A stretch of 64,000 bases of DNA. It comes from Arion vulgaris (taxonomy: Eukaryota > Mollusca > Gastropoda > Stylommatophora > Arionidae). The stretch is taken from positions 86,613,803-86,677,802 of the forward strand of contig CM036755.1 in NCBI GenBank assembly GCA_020796225.1. The letters run 5' to 3'. A program made the translations under genes and the position numbers. Below, in pieces: positions 20,130 to 29,696 of the stretch. The notes below the pieces were generated by a model. The model was not told the origin of the DNA. It did no database searches and was given only the letters and a program-made list of their open reading frames with translations. Position 1 is the stretch's first letter, and every line of letters starts with the position of its first letter.

Positions 20130-20885
20130 TCAGGCATAGACTGTAAATGTGCAAGACGTAGATATGCCAGTTTGCACGACAATTTTAAATACTTTGGCTA
20201 CCTGGGAAAATATTGCTAAATATTCGTACAATGAGCACCATTTTGTTTGATTGGTGATCGAATTCAAATATCTCGGGAGTATATTCACAGCAGATTGAAA
20301 GATGGACAGAGAAATCGAGACTAGATACCAGAATTCAAATATCTCGGGAGTATATTCACAGCAGATGGAAAGATGGGCAGAGAAATCGAGACTAGATGCC
20401 AGAAAGCAATCGCAGTGACATACCAACTGTCACCAATATTAAAACATCCAAGCATTAACATGGCAGTCAAACGACAATTGATAAACAACATATTTATTCC
20501 AACTCTCTGCAATCAGTGCCAAACATGGCCCTGACTAAGACACAAGAAAGAAAGATTACAACATGTGAAATGAGATGTCTACGAAAAGCTATCAATGTTA
20601 CAAGGAGAGATATAGTGAGAAACGAGAATATCAGAAGCATCATTGGTACTATACCATGCATACAATACATCGAGAAGCAAAGAATCAAGTGGTTCGGCCA
20701 TCTAATGAGAATGGAGCCACATTTACTATCACCACGTGCCTACAATAACCAACACTCAGGGCGCAGAGCACGAGGCAGGCCAAGAACATGATGGATAGAT
20801 AACATCTCAGAGTCCCTGCGAAAGCATGGACTGACAACGTCAAGCGCAACACACCTAGAACAAGATAGAAACTAAATCTCTCCAC
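20130..20885 (+). mobile_element. LINE-B fragment with 71-bp duplication
   Basis: The + strand reads EFKYLGSIFTAD, then a repeat of it 71 bp later, then IAVTYQLSPILKHPSINMAV, KRQLINNIFIPTLCNQCQTW, then RCLRKAINVTRRD, IRSIIGTIPCIQYIEKQRIK, WFGHLMRMEP and RRARGRPRT. This is the region from the last reverse-transcriptase motif to the C-terminus. The 71-bp duplication (20261-20402) shifts the frame. It is the most complete LINE-B copy in the window together with 51640-52320. Confidence 0.8.
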
Positions 20886-20919
20886 GTCAAATGTGGTTAA
20901 GATAAGATAAGATAAGATG

Positions 20920-21350
20920 GATATATTGATATAAACATCATCATTGCACTTCGGTTAGTAACAATGTGCGCTCCGATCTCTTTATTACACAGCAAGACTC
21001 CAACGACCGTGCACGAACTCCGTAGCACTGACGAGTGTCCCCGATGTAATTTTGAAGATAGTGAAAATATTTTGTAGAAATTATATTTTTAATTTTTCTA
21101 ACAAATTTAGCACTGGCAGGGGTTTTCCAGCCTGCTCTTCTCGATTCTGAACAGCAAAGGTTATTTTACGTGATCAAATTGAACATGGGAAATACGTTCT
21201 ATCGTATGTCTCCATTAGGACTAGAAACTCGACGATACCTACCCTGAGATCAAGTATCTGGAAGATATCGCGATAATTCCACGAGGGCGCGAACAGAGTA
21301 CCTTTGAAACGAAAGGCGAGCACCTAGCTTCCCTGCAACAGAGATCCCTT
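20920..21350 (-). mobile_element. SINE-B copy, near full length
   Basis: ATCATTGCACTTCGGTTAG at 20938, GTGCACGAACTCCGTAGCAC at 21010, then the internal block, and the tRNA-like head near 21280-21350 on the - strand. No clear (ATTG)n at the tail; (GATAA)n is there instead. Confidence 0.78.
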
Positions 21351-21439
21351 TCTGCACAAATAACTATTGACACAGATTGTCTGAACACCGATTTAAGCAA
21401 CAACTATTGGTGAGTACGTCTTGCTTACGACACTTGGTG

Positions 21440-21705
21440 TATTATCATCATGTGCCGTGCCGTCTGAAGATGGAGATATGTTGGACACATAACGAATATC
21501 AAAGCAGACATTGAAGTGGGATGCAAAGAGTTCAAGAAAGAGAGGACGGCCTAAGGAGACCCTGAAACGATCTTTGCTGAGTGAGGCAAAAAATATCGGT
21601 CTCAGTTCCATGGAGGAGATTTGGCGAGTTGCCCAGGTTAGAGTGGTATGGAGAAATTGCGTGCAGGCCATATGTAACGTATAACGGTACTATATAGAGG
21701 AATTA
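21440..21705 (+). mobile_element. LINE-A 3' end
   Basis: Encodes WRYVGHI-, then SRKRGRPKETLKRSLL, SEAKNIGLSSMEEIWRVAQV and RVVWRNCVQAICNV. Ends at the YNGTI-like terminal codons and a stop. Matching copies are at 32800 and 57460 (- strand) and 45030 (+). Confidence 0.75.
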
Positions 21706-21822
21706 TTATTATTATCATTGGAAAAATATTCAGATTGCCTCACGCGGGGAACAAACGGAACATCTTTGCAACGAGTAGTGAGGACTCTATTTACAGACCA
21801 CAGAGAAACCTCTAACAATCCC

Positions 21823-21935
21823 TTGATCGTTCACTTGGTTCTTATCAGGGATCTATGTGATCGTTCACTTGGTTCTTATCAGGGGTCTATGTGATCGTTC
21901 ACTTGGTTGTTATCAGGGATCTATGTGATGTAGAG
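21823..21935. repeat. 34-35-bp tandem repeat, 3 copies
   Basis: TGATCGTTCACTTGGTTCTT then ATCAGGGATCTATG, three times. It adjoins the start of the SINE-B tRNA head. Confidence 0.9.
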
Positions 21936-22365
21936 GCTAGGTACTCGTCTCTCGTGCCAAAGGTACCAGGTTTGCTCCCTCGTGGATCCATCTGGATATT
22001 TTTCCAGAGATCCATGATATCAATGTAGGGGAGATCAAGTTCCTATTCCTATCGGAGATGGACGATAAAACGTAGGTGCCGTTTTCAATTTGAGCTGTAA
22101 AAGAACCCCCTGACAGTTCAAAATGGAAAATAACAGACTGGAATGTCGCTGCCTGGGCAAAATTCACTGGAAAATATATTGTTTTTAAATTCCTACAAAA
22201 ATATCTTCACCATCTTCAAAGTTACATCGGGGACCCTCACCGGTGCTACAGAGTTCGTGCACTGCAGTTGAGATCTTCCTGTGTAAGAAAGAGATTGGAG
22301 CACACATGGTTACTCACTGAAGTGCAATGATGATGGTTTTATCAAATCAATCATTCAATCAATTT
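21930..22365 (+). mobile_element. SINE-B copy, full length
   Basis: tRNA-like head on the + strand: GATGTAGAGGCTAGGTACTC (A box) and AGGTTTGCTCCCTCGTGG (B box), about 35 bp apart. The body follows, with GAGATCAAGTTCCTA, GGACCCTCACCGGTGCTACA, AGATTGGAGCACACATGGTT and AGTGCAATGATGATGG. Ends in an AATC-type tail. Confidence 0.82.
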
Positions 22366-22384
22366 TATTCTTCTGTGATCAACT

Positions 22385-23300
22385 TCTGCTATGTGACTAC
22401 TCTGGTACGTATCATAAACAGGGCGGTGCGCTTGAGGTCTTTACCGGTCCCCCATAATTTGTCTTGAATGAATGTTTCTGTTGGCCAGATTTTCATTCTC
22501 ACACTGCTCAGACTGGGGCAGTCTTGCAGGATGTGCTCTGGGGACTGCTTTGGTGCTCCACAGATGCAGGCTGCCGGGTCCCTGAGACCTATTATATGGA
22601 TGTGTGCTCTAAGACTACAGTGTCCCGTTCTAAGGCTGAAGACAGTGGTCTGTGCTTTTCTGTTTAGTGTATTTATACTGTCATGCTATGTGTTGTATCC
22701 TCCATTTGTTTTTCTCCACATAATTTTTCTGGATTGTTTCAGTAGAGTCTTTGCTTCTGTAAAGCTTTGTGTTGGGTGATATTGTATTAGGCTCCCTCCA
22801 GCCTGTGCGAGTTTGTCAGCCTTTTCATTTCCTGCTATGCCACAGTGTGCTGGTATCCACTGTAAGACTAGTTCAGATGTTTTTGACAGCAGGCTGATTT
22901 TTTGCCGTATGTCCTGAATGAACTAGTCTTGTTTTGGACATGAGATGGCCTGGAGTACGGATTTTGAATCGTTAAAGACTGCAATATTTTTGCTGACACT
23001 TGCTGGTCGTTGAGAATCTGTATGGCTGCAAGAAAGGCTGTTGCCTCTGCTCTAAAGTTGGTGCATGTTTCTCCTGCTGCCAGAGAGTGTGTTTCTGTGT
23101 TTCCTTAGGGGTGTGTGATGTAGATTCCTCTGCCTCCCTTTCTGATAGCATCTGTAGCTGAGCCATCTGTGAATATGCGTGTCCATGTGCTGGTGGGATA
23201 TTGTTCTCGTAGCATTTGGAGTGACCTGGTTCTTTGCTCTGTCTCTGTATTTTTGTTGTTGAGATTATCTATAGATATACTATTCCTTGATAGTCTTCCC
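22385..23300 (-). mobile_element. RNH-LINE (second type): RNase H domain and Cys-rich C-terminus
   Basis: The - strand reads LQWIPAHCGIAGNEKADKLA, an RNase H motif with conserved PAHCGIxGNExADxLA. After a break comes TVFSLRTGHCSLRAHIHIIG, then CICGAPKQSPEHILQDCPSL and KIWPTETFIQDKLWGTG, and a stop near 22395. The CxxCGx-HxxxxC pattern is the zinc-knuckle end typical of these LINEs. Several stops and shifts show that it is inactive. It is the longest RNase H piece in the window. Confidence 0.78.
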
Positions 23301-23537
23301 TAAGTTTTCATGACGTATTATATGACCAAATTACGTCCCTTTTGTTGCCATATATTATTTCAACAGCCAATCATCTTCAATATTTAATTAGTGTTTTATT
23401 GATGTAATTGAACTTTCTACCGCCTGCACACTAGGGCTAGACATGTGAAGTGAAGTGATTTCATACCCTGAGGTCTGAACATGTTACAAGATATTTTATT
23501 ATATTATTATGGATTTTGTCTTCAAGAACATATACTT
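23301..23537. other. Intergenic, no recognised feature
   Basis: AT-rich spacer between the LINE piece and a SINE-A copy. No signal seen. Confidence 0.35.
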
Positions 23538-23740
23538 ATTCTTCTTCTTCTTCAAGCGCTCCATATTGACCACTTGTTCAATCACAATTTGTGATCTGTA
23601 TGTCATCTGAGAATAAGAACGAGTGTACTTTGTGTCAGTTATGCACCTACAAGTATGTAAGCCGATTTTTGCGACGCTTTTTATTTACTAGAATAGATTC
23701 CCTGGGAGCATATATACAAGTGAATACATGACAATCATGG
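23538..23740 (-). mobile_element. SINE-A copy, truncated
   Basis: (TTC)n at 23538, GCGCTCCATATTGACCACTT, then GCGACGCTTTTTATTTACTA; truncated where SINE-C begins. Confidence 0.75.
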
Positions 23741-23744
23741 CATA

Positions 23745-23955
23745 TACTTTACAGAACGTAGCCATCGGCAGCAGTAAACGAGTCGTCTATTTTCTATGCA
23801 CCACTTATAGGTTCAGTAGTTTGCTTTTTTAACTGTGAGATTTATTTTTATCGTTCTTAAATTCCAAGGGAATTAATTTGCTTCCAAACGTGCCCGCCGT
23901 GCAGTTTGAACTAGGAACGCTTGGGTTGTGATCGAGCTCATTACTGCTTAAGCTA
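23745..23955 (-). mobile_element. SINE-C copy
   Basis: ACAGAACGTAGCCATCG, AGTAAACGAGTCGTCTATTT and AATTTGCTTCCAAACGTG, then a tRNA-like head read on the - strand. Similar to 14935-15130. Confidence 0.72.
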
Positions 23956-24400
23956 GAGACGCTCATACACAAATACATCTATCTATAAATCTATAATCTA
24001 TTTATAAATCTATTGATCTACACATAAATGTAACTATCTTTCTATATTTCGCTGTGTATACGCTCTGTCCATCTCTCGTTCATTGTTGGCATATTTATTT
24101 ATTTATCTTCTTTTTGTGTGTTTATTTATGTGTCTGTCAGGTTGTCTTAACCAGAACAAATGGATGTATGAACTAGTTCTCTCCCTGTCATGGAGTGTTA
24201 CATGGTGCCGTCAGAATGTCTGGCACTAAACTTTTTATACTATCCTGTCTCTTTCTCTGTCTTTTACTCTCTCATATTTTCTTGTTTCCTTAACTTTTAT
24301 CTGCTTATATATCTTGTAACACCTCTTCGTTATATTTTCTTTCTCTCATATTATCCTTGCCCTTATTTCTGTATATTCTTTTTCTGTTTCTTTAAATATT
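23956..24400. other. Intergenic, AT-rich, no recognised gene
   Basis: Contains an irregular ATCTATAAATCTA run (23965-24020) and T-rich stretches. The + strand frame at 24190 is hydrophobic and T-driven, without splice or codon support. Confidence 0.35.
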
Positions 24401-24480
24401 CTGCAACACAAGGCGGGGGCGTAATGTGGCAACACAAGGCGGGGGCGTAATGTGGCAACACAAGAGGTGGGCGCAATGTG
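24400..24480. repeat. 26-bp tandem repeat, 3 copies, GC-rich
   Basis: Units of CAACACAAGGCGGGGGCGTA then ATGTGG; the third copy is diverged. Confidence 0.88.
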
Positions 24481-24509
24481 GCGAGAACAATAATAATACG
24501 AATAGCCCG

Positions 24510-24800
24510 TCTGTGTGTTGCCGGGGCGTTAAGGGGAGCAAAGAATAGTAACACTGCGACCTACAAGGCAAGTCGTAAGAAGCGACTGAGATAGGGCATA
24601 GGAAGCTACCCTAGTAATTAAAAAAAGTCGCAGAAATCGGATCTGCTGGCCTATTAGTAGGCGCTTAACTGGCACAATGTACAATCGATCTCAATCGATC
24701 TCAATCGATCGCATACAAATCACAGAGTGGTTAACAAGTGATCGATACGGAACATTTGAAGAAGAAATACAGCACTTTTCCTGCTCCATTTTCTGCCTTT
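24510..24800 (+). mobile_element. SINE-A copy, full length
   Basis: Starts TGTGTTGCCGGGGCGTTAAG, has CTGCGACCTACAAGGCAAGT, GGCACAATGTACAATCGATC and ATACAAATCACAGAGTGG, and ends GAAGAAGAAA. One segment (CTCAATCGAT) is duplicated. Confidence 0.8.
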
Positions 24801-24827
24801 TCTTCTTCTTCTTTCATAATGACCACT

Positions 24828-24958
24828 TGTTAACCACATGTTAACCACATATTAACCACATGTTAACCACATATTAACCACATGTTAACCACATATTAAC
24901 CACATGTTAACCACATATTAACCACATGTTAACCACATATTAACCACATGTTAACAAA
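24828..24958. repeat. 22-bp tandem repeat, about 6 copies
   Basis: TTAACCACATGTTAACCACA repeats. The TGTTAACCACA word occurs in SINE-A next to it (TGGTTAACAAGTGG, reverse complement), so the array may have started there. Confidence 0.92.
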
Positions 24959-24959
24959 G

Positions 24960-25335
24960 AGGGATTTAAAATAACCCGACTTAAGTGAGCAGAAGTATGC
25001 ACAGTGCCGATGTCATCAATGCGATACGTTCTCATTTATGTGATATGGGCAAGTCTCAGACTCTGGAACGATTTCGAGAATTAGGCATTAATTTTGGACA
25101 TGCCAGACAGTGTTGTCTTCGTGGTAGAGAGAGTAGATATAGTAATCAACTTCTCTTGGGTACGGTGGAGCAAATGGACTTTGGGATGGCTGCAGCAGCG
25201 GACAGAGCACGAATGGGAGCGCCCAATGTGCAATGACGTCGATCGCATAACATAACAAACATAACATAACATAACAAACCTAACATAACAAATATAACAT
25301 AACAGAAACATAACATAACATAACGGAAGTTCAAT
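24960..25335 (+). mobile_element. RNH-LINE C-terminal fragment
   Basis: Reads SADVINAIRSHLCDMGKSQT, then LERFRELGINFGHARQ, and ends near CAATGTGCAATGACGTCGAT, the CxxC finger region. A CATAACATAACAAA array follows (25240-25325), then AATGATGATGTTCC and (AATC)n. Confidence 0.65.
25240..25325. repeat. (CATAA)n-type tandem repeat
   Basis: CATAACATAACAAA and variants. Confidence 0.88.
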
Positions 25336-25343
25336 GATGATGT

Positions 25344-25347
<4 letters not shown>

Positions 25348-25380
<33 letters not shown>
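25348..25380. repeat. (AATC)n microsatellite
   Basis: Eight AATC units joining an RNH-LINE/SINE-B-like 3' end to the hAT transposase relic; probably a retroelement tail. Confidence 0.9.
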
Positions 25381-25622
25381 CTCTTCTAGAATATATTTTC
25401 TGGAAAACTTCACCGAGCCTACTTCCAAGTTCAGTTGCACCAGCAGATGTGATCGGGTTATTGAATAACATTATAACTGGTTCAAGAGTTGAAAACTGAC
25501 TAAATCTGTTAGCAAATTGAACAGTAAGAAGTTCAAGATGTTTGATAAAAAGATCACATATATCGCCACTCATAGATTTAGCAATAAGTTTAGAATTTAG
25601 AAAGTGAGAAAGAGATTTCTTG
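25379..25622 (-). pseudogene. hAT transposase (ZBED5-like) C-terminal fragment
   Basis: The - frame reads KKSLSHFLNSKLIAKSMSGD, ICDLFIKHLELLTVQFANRF, then SQFSTLEPVIMLFNNPI and a stop after RRVD. The block of helix, FANRFSQF and LFNNPI resembles the C-terminal half of hAT transposases of the ZBED5/GTF2I-associated type (xxFxxRFxxFxxLxPxxxLFxNPF). This is family knowledge recalled, not searched. An upstream TAA and the lack of other domains make it a relic. It could have been the kind of source that moved the hAT MITEs here, but the ends cannot be compared. Confidence 0.5.
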
Positions 25623-25895
25623 TTTTAAGTTTTTTTATTTCTGTTGTAACGCGCTTAGTGAACTTATCATGCATGACATGTCTGGTTATTTCCCTTGTAG
25701 ATGTAAATTTTAACTGATGTAATTTGAAGGTAATACCTGCCAAGAAAACAAAAACTGGCAGCCATTACATGTCGTTAAGTTCTTCCATAATATTGCCATG
25801 GTGATGATTTAAGAAATTCCTTTATCGCGGTTAAAAGAGTGCAGAATCGTTCCAGTATCTTTCTCACTCAACCATCATAGTTCTATATTATTGTT
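25623..25895. other. Intergenic, no recognised feature
   Basis: AT-rich sequence, possibly more of the decayed hAT element on the - strand; no clear protein match. Confidence 0.3.
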
Positions 25896-26098
25896 TCCAG
25901 ATCCAGAAGCACTTGAGCTTTTTCAGCAGCTCTTCGGCTCGGTGCTATGAACATCGTAACCCTTCGGTTCGGTGCCCCGAATATCGTAAATCTGGACAAT
26001 ATGTGGCTTTTCTGCCAGCCCGTGGAATTGAACCGCACTCACAGACAGCTTTGTCACCCGTCGTCTAACGCGCTACGAACACGCTGGGCATGCGGAAC
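25896..26098 (-). mobile_element. SINE-F copy (tRNA-derived)
   Basis: The - strand starts CCGCATGCCCAGCGTGTTCG, then TAGCGCGTTAGACGACGGGT (A box) and GCGGTTCAATTCCACGGGC (B box, perfect GGTTCAATTCC). The body has TTTACGATATTCGGGGCACC, CGAACCGAAGGG and a tail ending AGTGCTTCTGGATCTGGAAA. A sister copy is at 33065-33272. Confidence 0.85.
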
Positions 26099-26149
26099 TT
26101 ACTTCTGTATAAAGAATTAGATCACAATCGATGATTGGTAGAAGATTTG

Positions 26150-26352
26150 ATGTTTTTTACAATATAAGTTACTACTTTCATGATGTTATTTACAATATAA
26201 GTTACTACTTTCATGATGTTATTTACAATATAAGTTACTACTTTCATGATGTTATTTACAATATAAGTTACTACTTTCATGATGTTATTTACAATATAAG
26301 TTACTACTTTCATGATGTTATTTACAATATAAGTTACTACTTTCATGATGTG
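26150..26352. repeat. 33-bp tandem repeat, 6 copies
   Basis: TTTACAATATAAGTTACTAC then TTTCATGATGTTA, six times and identical; open on both strands because 33 is a multiple of three. Confidence 0.95.
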
Positions 26353-26690
26353 TTCAAACTCCAACGCTTTTGAGCAGAAAGATTAATGGTGGTTATTATA
26401 GTAACAACAGATGGAAATGGGATGAAGGAAATTAAAAGAAGAACATACAAGGCTTTACAAAACAAATGAAACAACTAAAAACAGCATGGAATGGAACTAA
26501 TAGTATTATCGATATAAGGAAAGACTTGGTCTTGCAGGTTTTCCTCTAATTTATATTCCCGACATCATTCCCTCCAAAATTATCTTCTCTAGGCAAATTA
26601 TCTTCTCTAGGCAAATTATCTTCTCTAGGCAAATTATCTTCTCTAGGCACTCATACTGTTTGCTGTATCCGAAATGTTTAATTTTTGTTT
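26353..26690. other. Decayed LINE-like stretch and 18-bp repeat
   Basis: 26390-26530 has the look of a LINE C-terminal region. 26578-26650 is a repeat of AAATTATCTTCTCTAGGC, four copies. Confidence 0.5.
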
Positions 26691-26692
26691 AG

Positions 26693-26880
26693 TTTTGTAC
26701 GTTGTGCCAGTTATGCGCCTACACGTAAGCCAGCATATTCTATTTATGTGAAGCTTTTTATTTACTAAGGTAGTTACCCTAAGCTCCTTCTTGGCTTCTA
26801 ACAACATGCTTTGTAGGTCGCAGTGTTACTATTATTTGCTTCCCTTGCGCGCCACGGCAATACACATACCAATATGATTC
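26693..26880 (-). mobile_element. SINE-A copy, truncated
   Basis: CAGTTATGCGCCTACACG to CTTTGTAGGTCGCAGTG and CTTGCGCGCCACGGCAATAC. Confidence 0.75.
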
Positions 26881-26894
26881 TCATATTGTGGATA

Positions 26895-27045
26895 CAAAGC
26901 AAAAGGCCGTCCAAGCAAATGGTGAGCTTCAGAGATAACAGAGGCGACGGAAAACGCTGTTTTATGAAGCGCACATAAATATCCGTTCTAGAAATTTCTT
27001 CTTATCCTGACGCTGTGAGACAAACCAGGATTAGAGAACAGAAGA
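26895..27045 (+). mobile_element. Dispersed repeat shared with 44190-44310 (LINE 3' region)
   Basis: CACATAAATATCCGTTCTAG and CTTATCCTGACGCTGTGAGA are matched at 44228-44280, where they follow a LINE-B C-terminus; probably the LINE 3' untranslated region or its next element. Confidence 0.6.
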
Positions 27046-27292
27046 AGAAAGATGACGATGATGATGATTTTAGGAATGATGATGATGATATTGATAAGTG
27101 ATGATGATGATAATGATGACGGTCCTGATAATGGTCAACACGATGTCGTTGATGAAACGATGACGGCCATGATAATGGTCATGCTGATGTTGTTGATGAT
27201 AATGATGACTGCCCTGATAATGGTCATGCTGATGTTGTTGATAATAATGATGATGATTATGATAATGATGATAATGATTGTTATGTTTACAA
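27046..27292. repeat. (GATGAT)n with interspersed GATAATGG units
   Basis: GAT-rich microsatellite with a 48-bp sub-repeat (GACGGCCATGATAATGGTCA and GACTGCCCTGATAATGGTCA) in the middle. Confidence 0.9.
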
Positions 27293-27319
27293 CGAGTCAC
27301 CTTAGCAACAGATACTGAC

Positions 27320-27517
27320 CTGACATAAAAATGATTCCTCCAGCCAAGCTAACAATCATGATTGCCAGAGCCAACCAGACAATCATCTTGCCAGCATCCA
27401 TGGTGTAACTATCTTGTCGTTTACCTGTCATCAAGTCAGTCAAACTGCTGTCACGACCATACGGATGACTGTTGTCTTCATCAACTTCCACAACAGAGCT
27501 TTGGCGCATAATATGAC
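27320..27517 (-). CDS. G2 exon with transmembrane helix
   Basis: On the - strand, the acceptor TTTTAACTCTACAG precedes 27517 and the donor CAG|GTCAGT follows 27320. The 198-nt exon encodes HIMRQSSVVEVDEDNSHPYG, RDSSLTDLMTGKRQDSYT, then a hydrophobic segment WLALAIMIVSLAGGIIFM. Basic residues (K, R, K) before the helix and none seen after it suggest the N-terminal side faces the cytosol, a type II or multi-pass arrangement. Entry phase (two bases, GT) fits the exon at 30659-30746 (ends A, giving Ser). Exit phase 1; the next exon is not found. No family recognised. Confidence 0.7.
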
Positions 27518-27599
27518 CTGTAGAGTTAAAATACCAATTTATTGCTAGAAAACCTCCATTATTGGGAAATGATTAACTTTTCAGTTATTGTATCACTAG

Positions 27600-27865
27600 A
27601 ATCCAGCAAGCCAACAACATTACATACCAGCTTACCCCAATCTTGAAACTAGAATCCAGCAAGCCAACAACATTACATACCAGCTTACCCCAATCTTGAA
27701 ACTAGAATCCAGCAAGCCAACAACATTACATACCAGCTTACCCCAATCTTGAAACTAGAATCCAGCAAGCCAATAACATTACATACCACCTTACCCCAAT
27801 CTTGAAACTAGAATCCAGCAAGCCAACAACATTACATACCAGCTTACCCCAATCTTGAAACACCC
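27600..27865. repeat. 53-bp tandem repeat, 5 copies
   Basis: ATCCAGCAAGCCAACAACAT then TACATACCAGCTTACCCCAA, five copies, within the G2 intron just upstream of the transmembrane exon. The reverse strand of the unit contains no acceptor-like CAG that would compete with the true one. Confidence 0.95.
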
Positions 27866-27869
27866 AGCA

Positions 27870-28345
27870 ATTTCAGTAGAGACTAAAAGACAGATTATAA
27901 ATGCAATCTTTATACCAACACTATGCTACCAGTGCCACTGACAAATGAAATGAAATTATCACATGCGAAATGAGATGCTTGAGGAAAGCAGTAAATAAAA
28001 CAAGGAGCGACCATATAAGAAATGAGGAAATTAGAAGAACAGTCGGAACAACACCTGCTATTAGATTTATTGAAAAACAAACTCAAATTGTTTGGCCACT
28101 TGGTGAGATTGAACCCGAATACACCAGTTGCAAGAGCATACAAACTGAAATTGGAATCATCAAGAGGAAGGGGCAGACCAAGAAGAATAGATGGACTGAT
28201 GGAGTTACAGACATCTTGAAACTTCACAATAGCACAGCATATCAAGCGACTGAGCGTGCATTATCTCGGAAACCGAGCATCAGTAAAACCTGCTATGCAT
28301 AACGGCAAAAAAAAAGCAGAGAAGGATAAAAGAAAGAAAGAAGAA
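27870..28345 (+). mobile_element. LINE-B 3' fragment
   Basis: Reads EMRCLRKAVNKTRSDHIRNE, EIRRTVGTTPAIRFIEKQ, a shift, then KLFGHLVRLNPNTPVARAYK, SSRGRGRPRR and a tail with RASVKPAMHNGKKKAEKDKR. The same tail appears at 56755-57085 (- strand). Confidence 0.78.
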
Positions 28346-28369
28346 CAGTTATATGAGGACTATCATCAT

Positions 28370-28865
28370 ATCACTTCAGACACGTCCATAGTTGCTTCGA
28401 TCTTCTCTTCAACAAATCCAGCAGTGTCTAGCGGCCCAACACTCCATCCAGTTTGATGTTGATTAATCAATCTCTTTGCATATTAGGTATGTCGATCTGT
28501 TCAGGCTGTACCAATATTGACACCCATCTCTCTCAATCTGGTCAGCGAGTGGGTTTCACATCCCTCAAACTCATATGTTGGCAAAGACTCTCTCAATGTG
28601 TTAAGAATGTTATTCTGGTACATAGCAGCTCCCTCTGATAGTATAGTCAAACCAGCTCGATGTTGATTAATCAATTGTTGTGCACATTTAGTATATCGTT
28701 CTTTTCGTGCTAAACCAAAATCGATACGCATTTTTCTCAATCTGGTCAGCGACTGGGGTTCACAACCCTGAAATTTCTCTGCTCTGAGAGAGTTTTAGAG
28801 TTCGTTAAAAATGTCATTTCGGTTTATTGCAATTTTCTCTGATATTGTAGCCGTGTCAACCAATC
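28370..28865 (-). mobile_element. RNH-LINE C-terminal region, tandemly duplicated
   Basis: The - strand reads LSEGAAMYQNNILNTLRESL, TRLREMGVNIGTA from one copy, preceded by a more decayed second copy with KMRIDFGLARKERYTKCAQQ and LINQHRAG. The two overlap in content, showing a tandem duplication of about 220-230 bp within the LINE. Confidence 0.7.
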
Positions 28866-28939
28866 TATCAACTCGTTTCTTACCCCTGACTTCGGCGTAA
28901 AATGAATTGGATTCTTTGATTTGAGTCTGTAATAGTACC

Positions 28940-29075
28940 CCACCCAGTGTTGTATCACCACTGTATCAGCACCTTCACCCAGCGTTGTATCACCACTGTG
29001 CCAGCACCTCCACCCAGCGTTGTATCACCACTGTGCCAGTACCTCCACCCAGCGTTGTATCAACATTCATTTTTC
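28940..29075. repeat. 35-bp tandem repeat, about 4 copies
   Basis: TGTATCACCACTGTGCCAGC then ACCTCCACCCAGCGT at exact 35-bp steps (28951, 28986, 29021, 29056). Confidence 0.92.
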
Positions 29076-29099
29076 GACTTTGGAATTTGTGATATGAGC

Positions 29100-29335
29100 C
29101 TATGCAATTTAATGGTCGTATGACTCATGTAGTCGCCGCGTAACTGTGCAATTTAATGGTCGTATGACTCATGCAGTCGTCACGTAACTGTGAAATTTAA
29201 TGGTAGCATGACTCATGCAGTCGTCACGTAACTGTGCAATTTAATGGTCGTATGACTCATGCAATCGCCGCGTAACTGTGCAATTTAATGGTCGTATGAC
29301 TCATGCAGTCGCCGCGTAACTGTGCAGGTTTGGAT
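29100..29335. repeat. 44-bp tandem repeat, about 5 copies, within SINE-E
   Basis: GCAATTTAATGGTCGTATGA then CTCATGCAGTCGCCGCGTAA and CTGT. The single-copy equivalent is in the SINE-E at 62615-62660 (GGAATGTAATGGCCGTATGG), so the array grew inside a SINE. Confidence 0.92.
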
Positions 29336-29455
29336 GTTTTCTTTATGCCCCAGAAATAAAAAATATCTTTGCCTTACCAGGAATTGAACCTGGATCTCTG
29401 GCATGGGAGACCACGCCCTAACCTATTACACTTGACGCTCCACTATAACGACGTT
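29336..29455 (-). mobile_element. SINE-E tRNA-like head
   Basis: On the - strand: AGTGTAATAGGTTAGGGCGT (A box region), an arm around TCTCCCATGCC, and AGGTTCAATTCCTGGTAA with a perfect B box. The cloverleaf is imperfect (8-nt anticodon loop), so this is a SINE head, not a tRNA gene. Sister copy at 62575-62795. Confidence 0.72.
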
Positions 29456-29696
29456 TAGCCTTCTGATATTGCACATAGATCAAAGAGATCTGTTGATGAA
29501 CATCCGTAGCTCCACTTTGGTAACCAGTACACAGAATTAATAATGTAAATTGCGTAATTTTTACACTTTTCGTTATGTAGCAGAGCCACGCTCTCATCGT
29601 AGTACGCCTGGTATACTCTGAATCACTCGTCAGTTCTCCCACCTCCTCCGAAGTCACGTTAAATATGTTTTTATTGTTCTGTTGTCACCATATAGT

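Noticed and set aside
22464..22779. + frames of 67 and 103 codons
   Set aside because: Antisense shadows of the LINE C-terminus, whose zinc-knuckle residues are on the - strand.
24190..24450. Hydrophobic 86-codon + frame
   Set aside because: T-rich DNA gives Phe/Leu/Ser by chance, and the frame ends in the GC-rich 26-bp repeat.
26010..26095. tRNA gene on the - strand
   Set aside because: A and B boxes are good, but the acceptor stem does not close and the same sequence recurs at 33.2 kb with a shared body, so it is a SINE head.
29370..29450. tRNA-Gly(CCC)-like gene on the - strand
   Set aside because: The anticodon loop counts to 8 and the stem has a mismatch; a sister copy at 62.7 kb is also imperfect. 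Treated as SINE-E.
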